A DNA stretch of 52,905 bases from Planctomycetia bacterium (GCA_005772955.1 SXID01000159.1:1-52905); one strand, 5' to 3'. Shown: positions 7,943 to 16,832, numbered from the stretch's first letter. Numbers and translations are program-made. Notes: generated from the letters alone by a model not told the origin.

Positions 7943-8914
7943 TCAGGAAGCCGTGGCCCGCGTGAGCCGGTCGCGCACCGCGGCCCATTCCGGTTCGTCG
8001 GGCGGCATCTCGATCACGATGCGGTCGTACTGCCCGTTGTCGAGTTCGTGCAGCAACGCGTATAGGTCAGCCGCGTACTCGTCGGGGTCGTCCGAGATGA
8101 ACTTGTAGTCGTAAATCAGGTCGTAGCCGAGCGAGATCACGCGAAGGCCCGCATCCTTGAGCTGTTTGTGGACTTCGTCCGCGTCTTCCGCGAGCACCAG
8201 CGGTGTGCGCGGACTGTAGTGTTTCGCCATCTGACCGGGGGAACGCGCAACACCTTCTCTCACCCCACCGGACTCCACGCGAGCGCACACGGCTTCCAAC
8301 ATCGACACCGTGATGAGGCCGGGGCGCAATACGCGTGGGAATTCGCCCGTCACATCAACGACGGTCGATTCGATGCCGCCGGAACACGGGCCGCCGTCCA
8401 ACACCAGGTCGATTCGGCCGTTCAAGCCCTTCAGGACGTGTTCGGCGCGCGTTGGCGAAAGCTCCGTGCTGCGGTTCGCACTTGGGGCCGCGAGCGGAAC
8501 ACCCGACGCGCGAATCAGCGCCCGCGCGACCGCGTGGTCTGGACACCGCACCGCGACCGTGGCGCCACCTGCGGTCACAATGTCCGGTACACCCTCTCGT
8601 TTCGGCACCACAATCGTCAGCGGACCCGGCCAGAACCGCGAAGCTAACTGCGCCGCGGACGCGGGCCAGTCGCTCGCGACGGTAAAGACTTCGGACGCGT
8701 CCGCAACGTGCACGATGAGCGGGTTCGTGGCGGGGCGGCCCTTCGCATCAAAGATGCGCGACACCGCTTCGACGCTCAGAGCGTTCGCGCCGAGACCGTA
8801 GACCGGTTCGGTCGGGAACGCGACCAACCCACCAGCGCGGATTACGTCGGCCGCACAGCGGATCACATCCGGTTCGGGATTCGCGGAATCAGCTTTCAGA
8901 ACGACCGTTTCCAA
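7943..8914 (-). CDS. tsaC: L-threonylcarbamoyladenylate synthase (Sua5/TsaC type)
   Basis: A 323-residue, two-domain Sua5 protein. The YrdC domain (about 10-200) has GGLVAFPTEPVYGLGANAL, the KGRPATNPL segment and PLAAPSANRS. The C-terminal Sua5 domain follows SPGQMAKHYSPRTPL. It makes threonylcarbamoyl-AMP from threonine, bicarbonate and ATP for tRNA t6A37. A TTG start at 8914 is inferred: GGGGG lies about 10 nt before it, no ATG or GTG fits, and it is divergent from the next gene. TsaB, which acts later in this pathway, is at 25927-26634. Confidence 0.92.
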   Translation of the reverse strand: METVVLKADSANPEPDVIRCAADVIRAGGLVAFPTEPVYGLGANALSVEAVSRIFDAKGRPATNPLIVHVADASEVFTVASDWPASAAQLASRFWPGPLTIVVPKREGVPDIVTAGGATVAVRCPDHAVARALIRASGVPLAAPSANRSTELSPTRAEHVLKGLNGRIDLVLDGGPCSGGIESTVVDVTGEFPRVLRPGLITVSMLEAVCARVESGGVREGVARSPGQMAKHYSPRTPLVLAEDADEVHKQLKDAGLRVISLGYDLIYDYKFISDDPDEYAADLYALLHELDNGQYDRIVIEMPPDEPEWAAVRDRLTRATAS

Positions 8915-9010
8915 GGCGCAGTTTCCCCCTTCAAGTTGTGATACAACGTCATGGTACGCAGCAAAGATAGTACGCGTCCCAGCGCTGCCCCGCGAACAGA
9001 GACGACCGCC

Positions 9011-10471
9011 ATGTCCGATCAACCGGCCGTGAGCCAGATCCCGGCACCCACCGCCGAGTCGAAGCGAATCGCGCTGCAGAGCTTCACCAAAGCTAAAGGG
9101 TTGGCCACCGACGGCGGGTTCGATTACGCGATTCAACTGCTCCTTACCAGTTGCCGACTCGACCCGGCCAACTTCTACTACCGCAAGCAACTTCGCGAGA
9201 CGCAAAAAGCCAAGTACGGGAACAACCTTCGCGGAAGCCGGTTCGCGTTCCTCACCACGCCGCGTTGGAAGGCCCGTTTGCGCGTCGCCAAGCGTAACCG
9301 CGAATACCTCAAGGCGCTCGAACACGGCGAGCAGGTGCTGTGCCGCAACCCGTGGGACCAGGGGGCGCAACTGGACATGGCCGAAGCATTCGATGCACTC
9401 GGGCTGTCGGACCTCGCCGTGTTCACGCTTGACCAGGCACGCCAGAAGTACCCCCGGGACGCGACCCTGAACCGCGCGCTGGCACGCCAGTTCGAGAAGC
9501 GTGGCGACTTCCAGAAGGCGATGATCCTCTGGCAACTCGTTCGCGAAACGAACCCGACCGACGTGGAGGCGCAACACAAGGCGAAGGATCTCGCCGCGAG
9601 TTCCGTGATTCAGAAGGGCGGGTACGAGGAAGCCGCGGCCGGCACGAAGGAGTCACCGGTCGTTGGACGCATCGAAGCGCGCGCGACCGAGAAAGCGGAC
9701 AGGATGACACGTGAAGCCGAACCGCTACTGACGCGTATCACGGCCGATCCGACGGAGCCAAGTCTGTACCTGCAACTCGCCAGCGTGTACCGCAAGGGCG
9801 GCCAGAACGACCGCGCCCGCGCTGTACTCCAGCAAGGATTGGGGCCAACCGGCAACGCGTTCCAGATTCAACTCGAACTGATGGAACTCGACCTCGTCCC
9901 GGTCCGCAAGAACCTCGAACACGCCGAGGCAAGACTTCTCAAGTTGAAGCAGAAGACGCCCGACGACGACTCCTCCGCGATCGTGGAGGAGGTGACCGAG
10001 GCGGAACTCGTCGCGTTACGGGCAAATCTCATCAAGGAAGTGAACACCCGCGAGATCGAACTGTTCCGCGTGAAGACCGACCGGGCGCCCAACGAACTGA
10101 GCCACCGCGTCGAACTCGGGACGCGGCTCTTGAAGGGCGACCGCGTGGACGAGGCCATCGCCGAACTGCAACTCGCCCGCCGCGACGACCGCCTCAAGTG
10201 GCGCGCCGCGTTGCTATTGGGCATGTGCTTCAAGAAACGGAACAACTGGCGGCTCGCACAGCGTAACTTCGAGGAAGGGCTGGCCGGCGTGCCCGAAACC
10301 GAGGAACCGGTGAAGAAGGAGTTGCTGTTCCAGCTCGCGAGCGGTGCGGCCGAAAACGGCGACCTCCAGCGCGCGATCGACCTTGGCCACGAACTCGCGA
10401 ACCTCGATTTCTCGTTCAAGAACATCGGCAAGTTGCTCGACGAGTGGCACGACCGGTTGCAGTCGGCGTGA
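9011..10471 (+). CDS. TPR-repeat protein
   Basis: A soluble protein of 486 residues from this start, made almost wholly of helical pairs with tetratricopeptide spacing (AEAFDALGLSDLAVFTLDQARQ, RALARQFEKRGDFQKAMILW, LASVYRKGGQNDRARAVLQQG, LLKGDRVDEAIAELQLA). No signal peptide is seen, so a cytoplasmic scaffold role is likely. A second ATG at 8951 would add 20 residues; 9011 is preferred because the extension is low-complexity and falls in the divergent promoter region. The stop is followed within 5 nt by an inverted repeat that may end the transcript. Confidence 0.85.
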   Translation: MSDQPAVSQIPAPTAESKRIALQSFTKAKGLATDGGFDYAIQLLLTSCRLDPANFYYRKQLRETQKAKYGNNLRGSRFAFLTTPRWKARLRVAKRNREYLKALEHGEQVLCRNPWDQGAQLDMAEAFDALGLSDLAVFTLDQARQKYPRDATLNRALARQFEKRGDFQKAMILWQLVRETNPTDVEAQHKAKDLAASSVIQKGGYEEAAAGTKESPVVGRIEARATEKADRMTREAEPLLTRITADPTEPSLYLQLASVYRKGGQNDRARAVLQQGLGPTGNAFQIQLELMELDLVPVRKNLEHAEARLLKLKQKTPDDDSSAIVEEVTEAELVALRANLIKEVNTREIELFRVKTDRAPNELSHRVELGTRLLKGDRVDEAIAELQLARRDDRLKWRAALLLGMCFKKRNNWRLAQRNFEEGLAGVPETEEPVKKELLFQLASGAAENGDLQRAIDLGHELANLDFSFKNIGKLLDEWHDRLQSA

Positions 10472-10476
10472 CACAG

Positions 10477-10560
10477 GGATGAGGGATGAAGGATGAAGGA
10501 TGAAACTAAGACAGGAGACGGCGCGCCCGCCGGTTCTGATTCATCCTTCATCCCTCATCC
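10477..10560. repeat. GGATGA-type inverted repeat spanning a gene start
   Basis: Perfect 21-bp arms at 10477-10497 and 10540-10560 are separated by 42 nt; both arms are built from the 7-mer GGATGAA. The element starts 5 nt after the TPR gene's stop. The next gene starts at the ATG in the left arm (10493), so the element contributes about 23 residues to that protein. Confidence 0.92.
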
Positions 10561-10870
10561 TTCATCCTTTCATCGTATCCGTCTCGGACCGCCGTGGGAC
10601 GTTGCCCCGCTCACGGGCGGCACGCGGCACACGCGGAAGTTCGGGCACCCGCGCACGCTCGACGCGACCGAGCGAGTCTGGCTCGTGTGCGAACACGTCC
10701 CCGCAAGCGGTGAAGTTCAGGTCAACGCCACGGTTGTCGGAAAGCCGGACACGCCCGGGCCGTTCGCGGCCGACATCACTTCTCTGCTCCGCCCACGCAA
10801 CGAGGTCTTTTTTTTCGTTGAGTCAGAACTACCACTCGGCGCTGTCGCGCTGGAAATTCGACCCGCGTGA
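10493..10870 (+). CDS. Small beta-sandwich-like protein with repeat-derived N-terminus
   Basis: A 125-residue protein. From about residue 27 it resembles the sugar-binding beta-sandwich of glycoside hydrolase family 2 proteins (RIRLGPPWDV, RKFGHPRTLDATERVWLVCE, VNATVVGKPD, FAADITSLLRPRNEVFFFV). Small stand-alone proteins of this kind occur in planctomycetes; the match is by eye. Residues 1-23 come from the inverted repeat at 10477-10560. The only possible start is the ATG at 10493: the codon two before it is TGA, and no ATG, GTG or TTG follows in frame until deep in the domain. The original start was probably replaced by the repeat. Confidence 0.7.
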   Translation: MKDETKTGDGAPAGSDSSFIPHPSSFHRIRLGPPWDVAPLTGGTRHTRKFGHPRTLDATERVWLVCEHVPASGEVQVNATVVGKPDTPGPFAADITSLLRPRNEVFFFVESELPLGAVALEIRPA

Positions 10871-10958
10871 CGATCTCCACGGTGCGTTCTTTCACCCTCA
10901 GGGCGCAGGTTTCGCGTAGGCCCGCAAATCACCCGTGCGGAATCTCGCCCGAAGGCGG

Positions 10959-10985
10959 TTGACTGCCCGACTTGTGAACTAGATT
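10959..10985 (+). promoter_or_regulatory. Possible sigma-70-type promoter for the FHA gene
   Basis: TTGACT at 10959-10964 and TAGATT at 10980-10985 are 15 nt apart, which is shorter than the preferred 17. If used, transcription would start near 10992, which rules out the earliest frame start at 10984 and supports a start at 11050 or 11119. Confidence 0.3.
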
Positions 10986-11118
10986 GGCGAGAGCGAGCAC
11001 GTTGGCCGTGTCGCGAGTATCGGCCCGAATCGTGGGGCACAGCGATCCCATGCCGACTGCCCTCCCGATTCGCTCGCCGGCCCTACCCGGCCAGTTCACG
11101 CGTACTGCGGACCATCCA

Positions 11119-11532
11119 ATGCACAAAGTCGATCTCCACCCGGTTCACGCCACGATCCCCGCGACAGACCGCGCCGACCACACGCCGACGGCACCCGTCG
11201 TCACGACTGTGAAGCCGAAGTTAGTCGTGCTGCGCGGAAGTAGGATTGGCGTTGAGTACCCGCTCTACGAGGGCAAGAACGTCGTCGGTCGCTTCGCGGA
11301 TAAGCCGGTTGACATCGACCTCATGAGTCAGGAATCGGTCGAACAGATTTGGTGTTCGCGCCAGCACGCGACGCTCACGTTCGAGAAGGGGAATGTGGTG
11401 TTGGAAGACCTGAACAGCCTGAACGGGACGTGGCTCAACGGGATGCGCGTCCACGCTGGTCAGCCGCGCCCGGTGAAGCCCGGCGACGTGGTGCAGATCG
11501 GCACCATCCAGATGAAGCTCGTCATGGGATGA
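11119..11532 (+). CDS. FHA-domain protein
   Basis: A 137-residue protein with a single forkhead-associated domain (about 48-135): GR at 57-58, SRQH at 80-83 and the N-G pair in NSLNGTWLNG are the phosphothreonine-binding signature. It would bind phosphothreonine partners made by Ser/Thr kinases; one such kinase is encoded at 38464-41148, though no direct link is shown. The N-terminal 30 residues are low-complexity. The start is uncertain: ATG at 11050 or 10984 would add 23 or 45 residues of unconserved sequence. Confidence 0.85.
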   Translation: MHKVDLHPVHATIPATDRADHTPTAPVVTTVKPKLVVLRGSRIGVEYPLYEGKNVVGRFADKPVDIDLMSQESVEQIWCSRQHATLTFEKGNVVLEDLNSLNGTWLNGMRVHAGQPRPVKPGDVVQIGTIQMKLVMG

Positions 11533-11549
11533 CGGCAACAAAGGCAGAT

Positions 11550-11963
11550 TTAAGCGCCTCGCTCACCCGCAAGTTTCATCGCGAGCCACACACCGAACAG
11601 CCCGGCCACGACCGAACCGAACACGTAGGCCACGGCGGTCCACGTTCGCCCCGTGCGCATCAGTTCAAGCGACTCCAAACTGAACGTCGAGAACGTGGTG
11701 AACCCGCCGCAGAACCCGGTGCCGAGCAGCAGATACCAGCTCTTCCGCGACTCGTCCGGGTGGTTCAGAAACGCGGACGCGACAAACCCCAGCACCACCG
11801 ACCCGGACACGTTGATGGCGAACGTCGCCCACGGGAACACCGATTCGCCGTGCAGCGTGCGAACCAGAGCGCCAAGCCAGTAGCGAGCGTTCGCGCCGAT
11901 CCCGCCGCCAACCGCGAGCAGCGTGACCGGGTGTAACACGAACGCGACAAACCACTCGGGCAT
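11550..11963 (-). CDS. crcB: Fluoride ion channel CrcB/Fluc
   Basis: A 137-residue protein with four membrane helices and the Fluc signature: GGGIGANARYWLG near the N-terminus, FAINVSGSVVLGF in helix 2, and the GFCGGFTTFSTF break motif in helix 3. As a dual-topology dimer it exports fluoride across the cytoplasmic membrane. The ATG overlaps the upstream gene's stop (TGATG), so translation is probably coupled; a GTG 3 nt upstream is an alternative. No fluoride riboswitch is visible before it. Confidence 0.95.
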   Translation of the reverse strand: MPEWFVAFVLHPVTLLAVGGGIGANARYWLGALVRTLHGESVFPWATFAINVSGSVVLGFVASAFLNHPDESRKSWYLLLGTGFCGGFTTFSTFSLESLELMRTGRTWTAVAYVFGSVVAGLFGVWLAMKLAGERGA

Positions 11964-13465
11964 CACTTCGACCCGCCGACGAGCGGCACATCTTTCAACG
12001 TGAACGGCACCCCGACCGGCTTCGCGTAGGTGCCCCAGAAGACGAGCTTCGCGGGCACGCTTGGCCCATCCTTCACTGCGGGCAGTTCGAGCTTCAGGTT
12101 GAGAACGATTCGCCGCTGCCGAGTGTTGTCGAAATCGTTGACGGCGCTCGCGAGTGCTGGGGAGAACGCCTTGCCGTCCGTGTCGGTGATTCGCAGTCCG
12201 TGCACGCTTTGGTTCCCGTCAGGCGTGAGTTTCGCCGACGGGAGTTCGTCGCCGGTGCGGACCGGGTGAACCTTCAGCGGGTCGTAGATCAGTTTCACGT
12301 GAACGAACTGCTTGCCCTCCGCGTTGATGCGGAGCGAAGCTGTCGCCTCACTGCCCGAGGGGTCGGTCGCGGAGACCTCGTTCTTGGCGTCGAGCGCGAT
12401 CGCGAAGAGCGGTTCCGGCTGTGAACGCACCAACCCGTAGACGGAGCCGGTCAGTTCGGTCGCGATACTCTCACCAGTCTTCAGTTTCACGACTGCCTGG
12501 CGCACGTTGGGCGTGAAGTTCGCGCCGACCGCGAGCGGGTTTGCGGCGTCGGGATTTACAATGGTCACGGTGCCGTCCGGGTTCTTCACGACGATCACTT
12601 TCCCGCCTTTGAGGATCTCGACCTGCGGTCGCGCGACGGTGTGTGAGAAGTCGGGAAGGAGCCTGTCGCCTTTGGCGTCTGTCGCTTTCGTCACCTTCAC
12701 GTCGGCGGCCGACTGCCACGCGAGTTTCGGCTCCGGCCACACCTGGAGTACAGCCATCGCCGCGCTGCGTGATGCCGCGGCTTTGGGCAACTCGAACGCT
12801 TCGATCAGCACCGCGCCGTGAACGGATGCGGGCCGCTTCTTGCCTTCGCGTGCTTCCAACACCACCGCAAAGTTCGGGTTCGCGGCGACTCGCACGAGTT
12901 CGCCATCGCTCGCCTTGATCGCTCGCGGGGTGTACGGGATGGCCGTTGCCGCGAAGAACCCGCTCGTGCCCGCGACCTGCAACCCGCCCGCGTCGCACAC
13001 CTTCAGCACCGCGGCCCAGAACGGCACCTTGCCCGTCGTCGCGACCGTGACCTTCTTGCCCGCGAGTTCCTCCGGCTTCAGTCCACCAAGAACAACCTCG
13101 AACCCGGCCTGCTTGGAGAGTTCCGCGAGTACCGCGTCGAGTCGCGTGTCCTTCAGGTCGAGTTCGACGGTGGTCGGGGCAAGCGCACGATCATTCGACG
13201 CGCGGCGCTCGATCTTCTTCACAAGGTCTTTGGCACGGTCGGCGATTTCGGCGTTCTCGGACTTGGTCGCGGCTCGGAGTTCGGCGAGCGCAAGCAACCC
13301 CAACTCGTCAAGGCGTTTGGACGCGGCCTCGCGTTCGGCGAAGTCTTCGCTCCCGAGTTTCTCGATCAGAAGGGTTGCTTCGCGCGCGGTCGGTGGTGGT
13401 ATTGGTGCCGCGACCGCGACTGTGGCGATCAAAGCGGAAACACTGAGAAGAATCGCGTACCGCAT
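11963..13465 (-). CDS. Exported protein with helical-repeat and STN-like domains
   Basis: A 500-residue protein with a signal peptide (1-19, ending AVAA). Residues about 25-92 are a helical HEAT-like segment common in planctomycete exported proteins (LGSEDFAEREAASKRLDELG). About 97-130 resemble a secretin/TonB short N-terminal (STN) domain (VELDLKDTRLDAVLAELSKQ). The rest, to 500, is beta-rich and unassigned. It lacks a secretin channel domain, so it is probably a soluble periplasmic protein. It is coupled to crcB, which may share its mRNA without shared function. Confidence 0.8.
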   Translation of the reverse strand: MRYAILLSVSALIATVAVAAPIPPPTAREATLLIEKLGSEDFAEREAASKRLDELGLLALAELRAATKSENAEIADRAKDLVKKIERRASNDRALAPTTVELDLKDTRLDAVLAELSKQAGFEVVLGGLKPEELAGKKVTVATTGKVPFWAAVLKVCDAGGLQVAGTSGFFAATAIPYTPRAIKASDGELVRVAANPNFAVVLEAREGKKRPASVHGAVLIEAFELPKAAASRSAAMAVLQVWPEPKLAWQSAADVKVTKATDAKGDRLLPDFSHTVARPQVEILKGGKVIVVKNPDGTVTIVNPDAANPLAVGANFTPNVRQAVVKLKTGESIATELTGSVYGLVRSQPEPLFAIALDAKNEVSATDPSGSEATASLRINAEGKQFVHVKLIYDPLKVHPVRTGDELPSAKLTPDGNQSVHGLRITDTDGKAFSPALASAVNDFDNTRQRRIVLNLKLELPAVKDGPSVPAKLVFWGTYAKPVGVPFTLKDVPLVGGSK

Positions 13466-13547
13466 GGCGAACTCACCGGTAGGAGCGAAGCGCCGACGCC
13501 TTCAGCCTACCGGATGCGGAACGTGTGGGGCAAGAGTGGGAGCGGAT

Positions 13548-13766
13548 TCAGTTAAACACCGGCGCGTTGGTCGGGGAGCTGTGTTCTCGCACCGGCGGTG
13601 CGAAACTCGACGGCAAGCGAACCGGTGATGCGGTGTAGCGGCACTCTTCCTGTTCGCGAAGACCATCGCAGCAGTGGAGTTCGCCGACGCCCGCGCATTC
13701 CGGGCACGGTACCCACGACCCGCCGACCAGAGCCACGTGTTTACCATAACAGTGAGGGCAGAGCAT
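13548..13766 (-). CDS. Small zinc-finger protein
   Basis: A 72-residue protein with CPHCYGKHVALVGGSWVPCPECAGVGELHCCDGL, two CxxC pairs plus a CC/C group, resembling a DnaJ-type zinc ribbon. The tail is low-complexity. The start at 13766 is preceded by AGGAG and is where the zinc motif begins; an upstream extension is unconserved. Function unknown. Confidence 0.7.
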   Translation of the reverse strand: MLCPHCYGKHVALVGGSWVPCPECAGVGELHCCDGLREQEECRYTASPVRLPSSFAPPVREHSSPTNAPVFN

Positions 13767-13945
13767 CAGACTCCACTCCTGAACAAATGAACCGGGTGGG
13801 AGGGAGAGTTGTACCGCGCCGCGAGGTGCGCTTGCAATGACCGTAGCCGCGGGTGGGTCCATGCGGACATACCACACACTGCGGCGGGGTCTCGACTCGC
13901 CCCTCCGGGGCGCTCGCGAAACTCAACACTCGGGAGGAACCACAC

Positions 13946-14488
13946 GTGGTCGCAATCGACTTCTTGGGCGCGAACGAAATCCTCGGCGCGATGATTACGC
14001 CGGCGTTACTCATCAGCGCGGCGGGGACGCTGTCGCTGTCCACCGCGAATCGGCTCGGGCGCGTCGTGGACCGCGTCCGCGCGCTGACTGAGACGGCCGA
14101 ATCGCTACCGGACGGCGTTGCCACTGACGAGGTCGTCGAGAAACGAGCACTCATCGCGGATCAGATCGTATGGCACACGCAGCGACTACAACTGCTCCAG
14201 CGCACCATTATCACGCTGTACACGGCTATCGGGTTGCTGGTCAGTTCGAGCCTGACGGTCGGGCTGTCGGCCTGGACGAAGTTGTCGCTGGGGTGGATCC
14301 CGGTCAGTTTCGGGCTGACCGGGGCGTTCGCGCTTCTGATCGCGGCCGGGACGCTCGTTCGGGAAGCGCGGCTCGCGGTCCGTGGCGCGCAGGTCGAGAT
14401 CGATTACATCCGCAAGGTGGTGGCGCGGAAGACGACCGTGCCGCTGGTGCGGCACGAGAAGGCCGAAGGTGGACAGGGAGAAGGGTAG
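13946..14488 (+). CDS. DUF2721 membrane protein
   Basis: A 180-residue protein matching the DUF2721 layout: a first membrane segment with ITPALLISAAGTLSLSTANRLGRVVDRVRAL, a soluble helical stretch (about 60-85), then two membrane helices (about 88-110 and 116-137) and a basic tail. The GTG start at 13946 is chosen because GGAGG lies 8 nt before it; no upstream ATG has a ribosome-binding site. Role unknown. Confidence 0.85.
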   Translation: MVAIDFLGANEILGAMITPALLISAAGTLSLSTANRLGRVVDRVRALTETAESLPDGVATDEVVEKRALIADQIVWHTQRLQLLQRTIITLYTAIGLLVSSSLTVGLSAWTKLSLGWIPVSFGLTGAFALLIAAGTLVREARLAVRGAQVEIDYIRKVVARKTTVPLVRHEKAEGGQGEG

Positions 14489-14547
14489 TTGTCGGCGTGC
14501 CACGGGTACGGAGTTACAATCGAGTCATCGCTGTGGAGGTCCAATCG

Positions 14548-14823
14548 ATGTCTACGACCGCACCCCTCGAACCCGCGTGGCAAGCCGCTCTCACGTCGTC
14601 CGTCGCGGCGCTGCGCCGGATCGCTGGGTACGCGATCCCGCCGGAGTTGGACCGCCGGATACTCGAACTCTGTGAGAGGAAAGAAACGCTGACGCCCGAC
14701 GAACGCGCCGAATTGCTCGCGTGGGTCGCCTTTACGCAGCAGAGATCCATCGAAAAGATCGAAACCGAGGTCGCGCTGCGCCGTCTGGCGGTCGTGTGTC
14801 CAGAACTGGCGACGTCGGCGTGA
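14548..14823 (+). CDS. Small helical hypothetical protein
   Basis: A 91-residue acidic, helical protein (ELDRRILELCERKETLTPDERAELLAWVAFTQQRSIEKIE) typical of small planctomycete proteins of unknown role. GGAGG lies 8 nt before the ATG. It lies 59 nt after the DUF2721 gene and may be on the same mRNA. No toxin partner is seen nearby. Confidence 0.78.
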   Translation: MSTTAPLEPAWQAALTSSVAALRRIAGYAIPPELDRRILELCERKETLTPDERAELLAWVAFTQQRSIEKIETEVALRRLAVVCPELATSA

Positions 14824-14825
14824 GA

Positions 14826-15071
14826 GCGTTTTCGGACGTCCGGCGGGCCGTGTGGGCCGTGCGGGCCGTGCCCGATGCACATGGCCGACGGTGTGATGAG
14901 CAAACACCGGCGAAGGAAGAGCCTCGCACACCCGCCGTACATTTCCAGCGCGCCGCGCTCGACGCGCACTCGCCCGCCGGTGAGCAGCGTGGGCGGAACG
15001 AGCGCCAGCCCCAAGAGCGTTACCGGGAACGCCCACAGATAGCGGAACGGGAGGGTGAGGCGCCGTCGCAT
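14826..15071 (-). pseudogene. Probable truncated remnant of a membrane/metallopeptidase-like planctomycete protein
   Basis: The frame starts MRRRLTLPFRYLWAFPVTLLG and continues through LTGGRVRVERGALEMYGG and FLRRCLLITPSAMCIGHG, the N-terminal half of a planctomycete hypothetical family that normally continues to a conserved His-rich end. After MCIGHG the similarity stops, and the frame reads into the antisense of the neighbouring 91-residue gene. This suggests a broken copy whose 3' half was lost. The assignment is by memory of related proteins and is tentative. Confidence 0.4.
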
Positions 15072-15087
15072 GGGTTCCTTGTCTTTG

Positions 15088-15178
15088 GGGTGGTCCGCTC
15101 GCTCCGCGCGCGGTGTGACGCAGCGCGAAGGCCGTCAGCGCGGCCAGAGCAACCGCTCGCGGAGCGAGCGGACCACCC
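15088..15178. repeat. 21-bp inverted repeat next to the beta-helix gene stop
   Basis: Perfect 21-bp arms 15088-15108 and 15158-15178 surround a 49-nt GC-rich loop. The right arm ends 5 nt before the last base of the minus-strand beta-helix gene (stop at 15184-15186). It may act as a terminator or a 3' mRNA stabiliser, or be a mobile palindrome. Confidence 0.9.
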
Positions 15179-15183
15179 TGAAG

Positions 15184-16695
15184 TCACTTCCCGTCGTAGT
15201 TCCGCTCCACCAGACCGACGCCCTTCAGGATGTCGGCCGGCCGGCCGAGGTAGTTGTCCACGATCATGTTCGCCCGGCCGCCGCTCGTCTTCAACGAAAC
15301 CGATTCCGTGTTCGGGCGGTCGTCGCGGATCAGACAGCCACTAATGCGAGAGTTCGTCACGTCCTTCAGCAGCAATCCGACAGCATCGCAGTCCAATATC
15401 GTCAGATTGCCGACATTAAACCGGTCGCACCTCTCCAGCGTGATGCCGGCCGGTGCCGCCCGCACGCGCGAGATCGCGAACCCGGTCAGCGTGCAGTCGG
15501 TACAGTCGCGGAACACGATGTCGTTGGCGGTTTCCGGCTTCTCCTCGCCAGCGTACCGCGGGTTGCGGTCGAAGTTGTTCGGCCCCACCGTCACCGCGGT
15601 GGAGTGTTCGACCAACAGGTTGTGTTCGTAAGCGGTCCAGCACGTGTTGCCGGTCATCACGACGCCGCGCGCGTGATCCAGGTGAACGTTCACCTTCACA
15701 TCGCTCAGCACGTTCCCGGTAATCGTGACGTGCCCGTCGCGCAGTTCGTCGGTGTCCTTCGCTTTGGTCGCACTCGGGCCCTTGATGCGGATGTTCGCGG
15801 AGCCGGCTGCGACGTGATTATGCTGAATGGTGCAACCGGTGATCGCGACCTCGGCGTTCGAGCCACCAGTGCTGTCGATGAGCACGTTCGCGGTCGCGGG
15901 GCTGTTCGCGCCGTGGTTGCTCTCGATGTCGCACCCGGTGATCTGGAGGTTCCGCACCTGGCCCGCACGCGCGACGATCCCGCCCAGGTCGCAGTAACTG
16001 ACGTGGCATCCGGTCACGTTGATCTGGTGCAGGTTCACCGCATCCAGAAAGATGCCGATGCCGCGGTTCTCGTAGATGTGGCAGTCCGCGATGAGCACGT
16101 TGCGGTTGCGGGTCGTGAGGTGGATGCCGTGGTGACACTTGCGGATGAGTACTCGCGTGATGGTGAGCTGCATCGTGCCGGTGGCTTCGATGCCGTTGGC
16201 CTTGTCGTGATCGCCGACGATCTCGATCCCTTCGACGATCGGCATCCGTTCCTTCCACACTTCCGGCTTCACGGTTTTCGGGTCCGCGGTTCCGGCGTGC
16301 GAACCCACGAATTTGAACGCCGGCCCTTCGCCGGCCATCACGATACGTGCACCGACTTCGCCGCGGATCGCGACGGCAGCATCGGCCGAATCTTTACCCG
16401 CGGGCAGAGGAGGAGGAAGCAGCGGACGTTTTGCGAGCTTCGCCAGGTCAATGACGACGGGTTTGGTGATGATGTAGGTTCCCGTCGGGAAGTGCAGCAC
16501 GCCGACTTTGGCAGCGCTCTGGATGGCTTCCCAGTCGTCTGTGGCACCGTCGCCCCGCGCCCCGTACTCGCGGACGTTCGTCGGGGGCGTAGGCGGTTTT
16601 TGTGGCGGGGGTTGATCGACCCGCGCGTTGAGCGCGAACGCGCCGACAGTCCCAACAGCAACGAGCGCGAACAGGAGCAGGACGCGGCGCGACAT
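15184..16695 (-). CDS. Exported right-handed beta-helix (pectate-lyase-like) protein
   Basis: A 503-residue protein with an N-terminal signal/anchor (MSRRVLLLFALVAVGTVGAFA), a Pectate_lyase_3-type entry (NVREYGARGDGATDDWEAIQSAA) and then repeated short beta-helix rungs (NVLIADCHIYENRGIGIFL, LQITGCDIESNHGANSP, AEVAITGCTIQHNHV). Such proteins bind or cleave polysaccharides at the cell surface; the catalytic residues are not identifiable here. GGAG lies 7 nt before the ATG. Confidence 0.88.
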   Translation of the reverse strand: MSRRVLLLFALVAVGTVGAFALNARVDQPPPQKPPTPPTNVREYGARGDGATDDWEAIQSAAKVGVLHFPTGTYIITKPVVIDLAKLAKRPLLPPPLPAGKDSADAAVAIRGEVGARIVMAGEGPAFKFVGSHAGTADPKTVKPEVWKERMPIVEGIEIVGDHDKANGIEATGTMQLTITRVLIRKCHHGIHLTTRNRNVLIADCHIYENRGIGIFLDAVNLHQINVTGCHVSYCDLGGIVARAGQVRNLQITGCDIESNHGANSPATANVLIDSTGGSNAEVAITGCTIQHNHVAAGSANIRIKGPSATKAKDTDELRDGHVTITGNVLSDVKVNVHLDHARGVVMTGNTCWTAYEHNLLVEHSTAVTVGPNNFDRNPRYAGEEKPETANDIVFRDCTDCTLTGFAISRVRAAPAGITLERCDRFNVGNLTILDCDAVGLLLKDVTNSRISGCLIRDDRPNTESVSLKTSGGRANMIVDNYLGRPADILKGVGLVERNYDGK

Positions 16696-16783
16696 GGTGA
16701 CACTCCGGGAGGGATGCCGCGAGCTTACCAGACGCGAACGCGGAGGAAAAGCGAGCGCCCCGGCGCGCGGGGTCTTTCAAAGT

Positions 16784-16807
16784 AGTAGGCACACGCCATG
16801 TGCTACT
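16784..16807. repeat. Small palindrome
   Basis: AGTAGGCACA at 16784-16793 pairs with TGTGCTACT at 16799-16807 with one bulged base. It lies 26 nt after the stop of the 301-residue gene at 16833. It may be a partial copy of a dispersed palindromic repeat. Confidence 0.5.
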
Positions 16808-16832
16808 CCTTTGCAATCGTCCTGGCGGTGAG

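Noticed and set aside
13853-13945. Longer N-terminus for the DUF2721 protein
   Set aside because: The GTG at 13946 has a good GGAGG site, and the added 31 residues lack the family pattern.
15055-16785. A 576-residue plus-strand frame over the beta-helix gene
   Set aside because: Composition is shadow-like (Arg/Val/His/Asp), there is no ribosome-binding site, and the opposite strand carries an obvious protein with signal peptide and beta-helix repeats.
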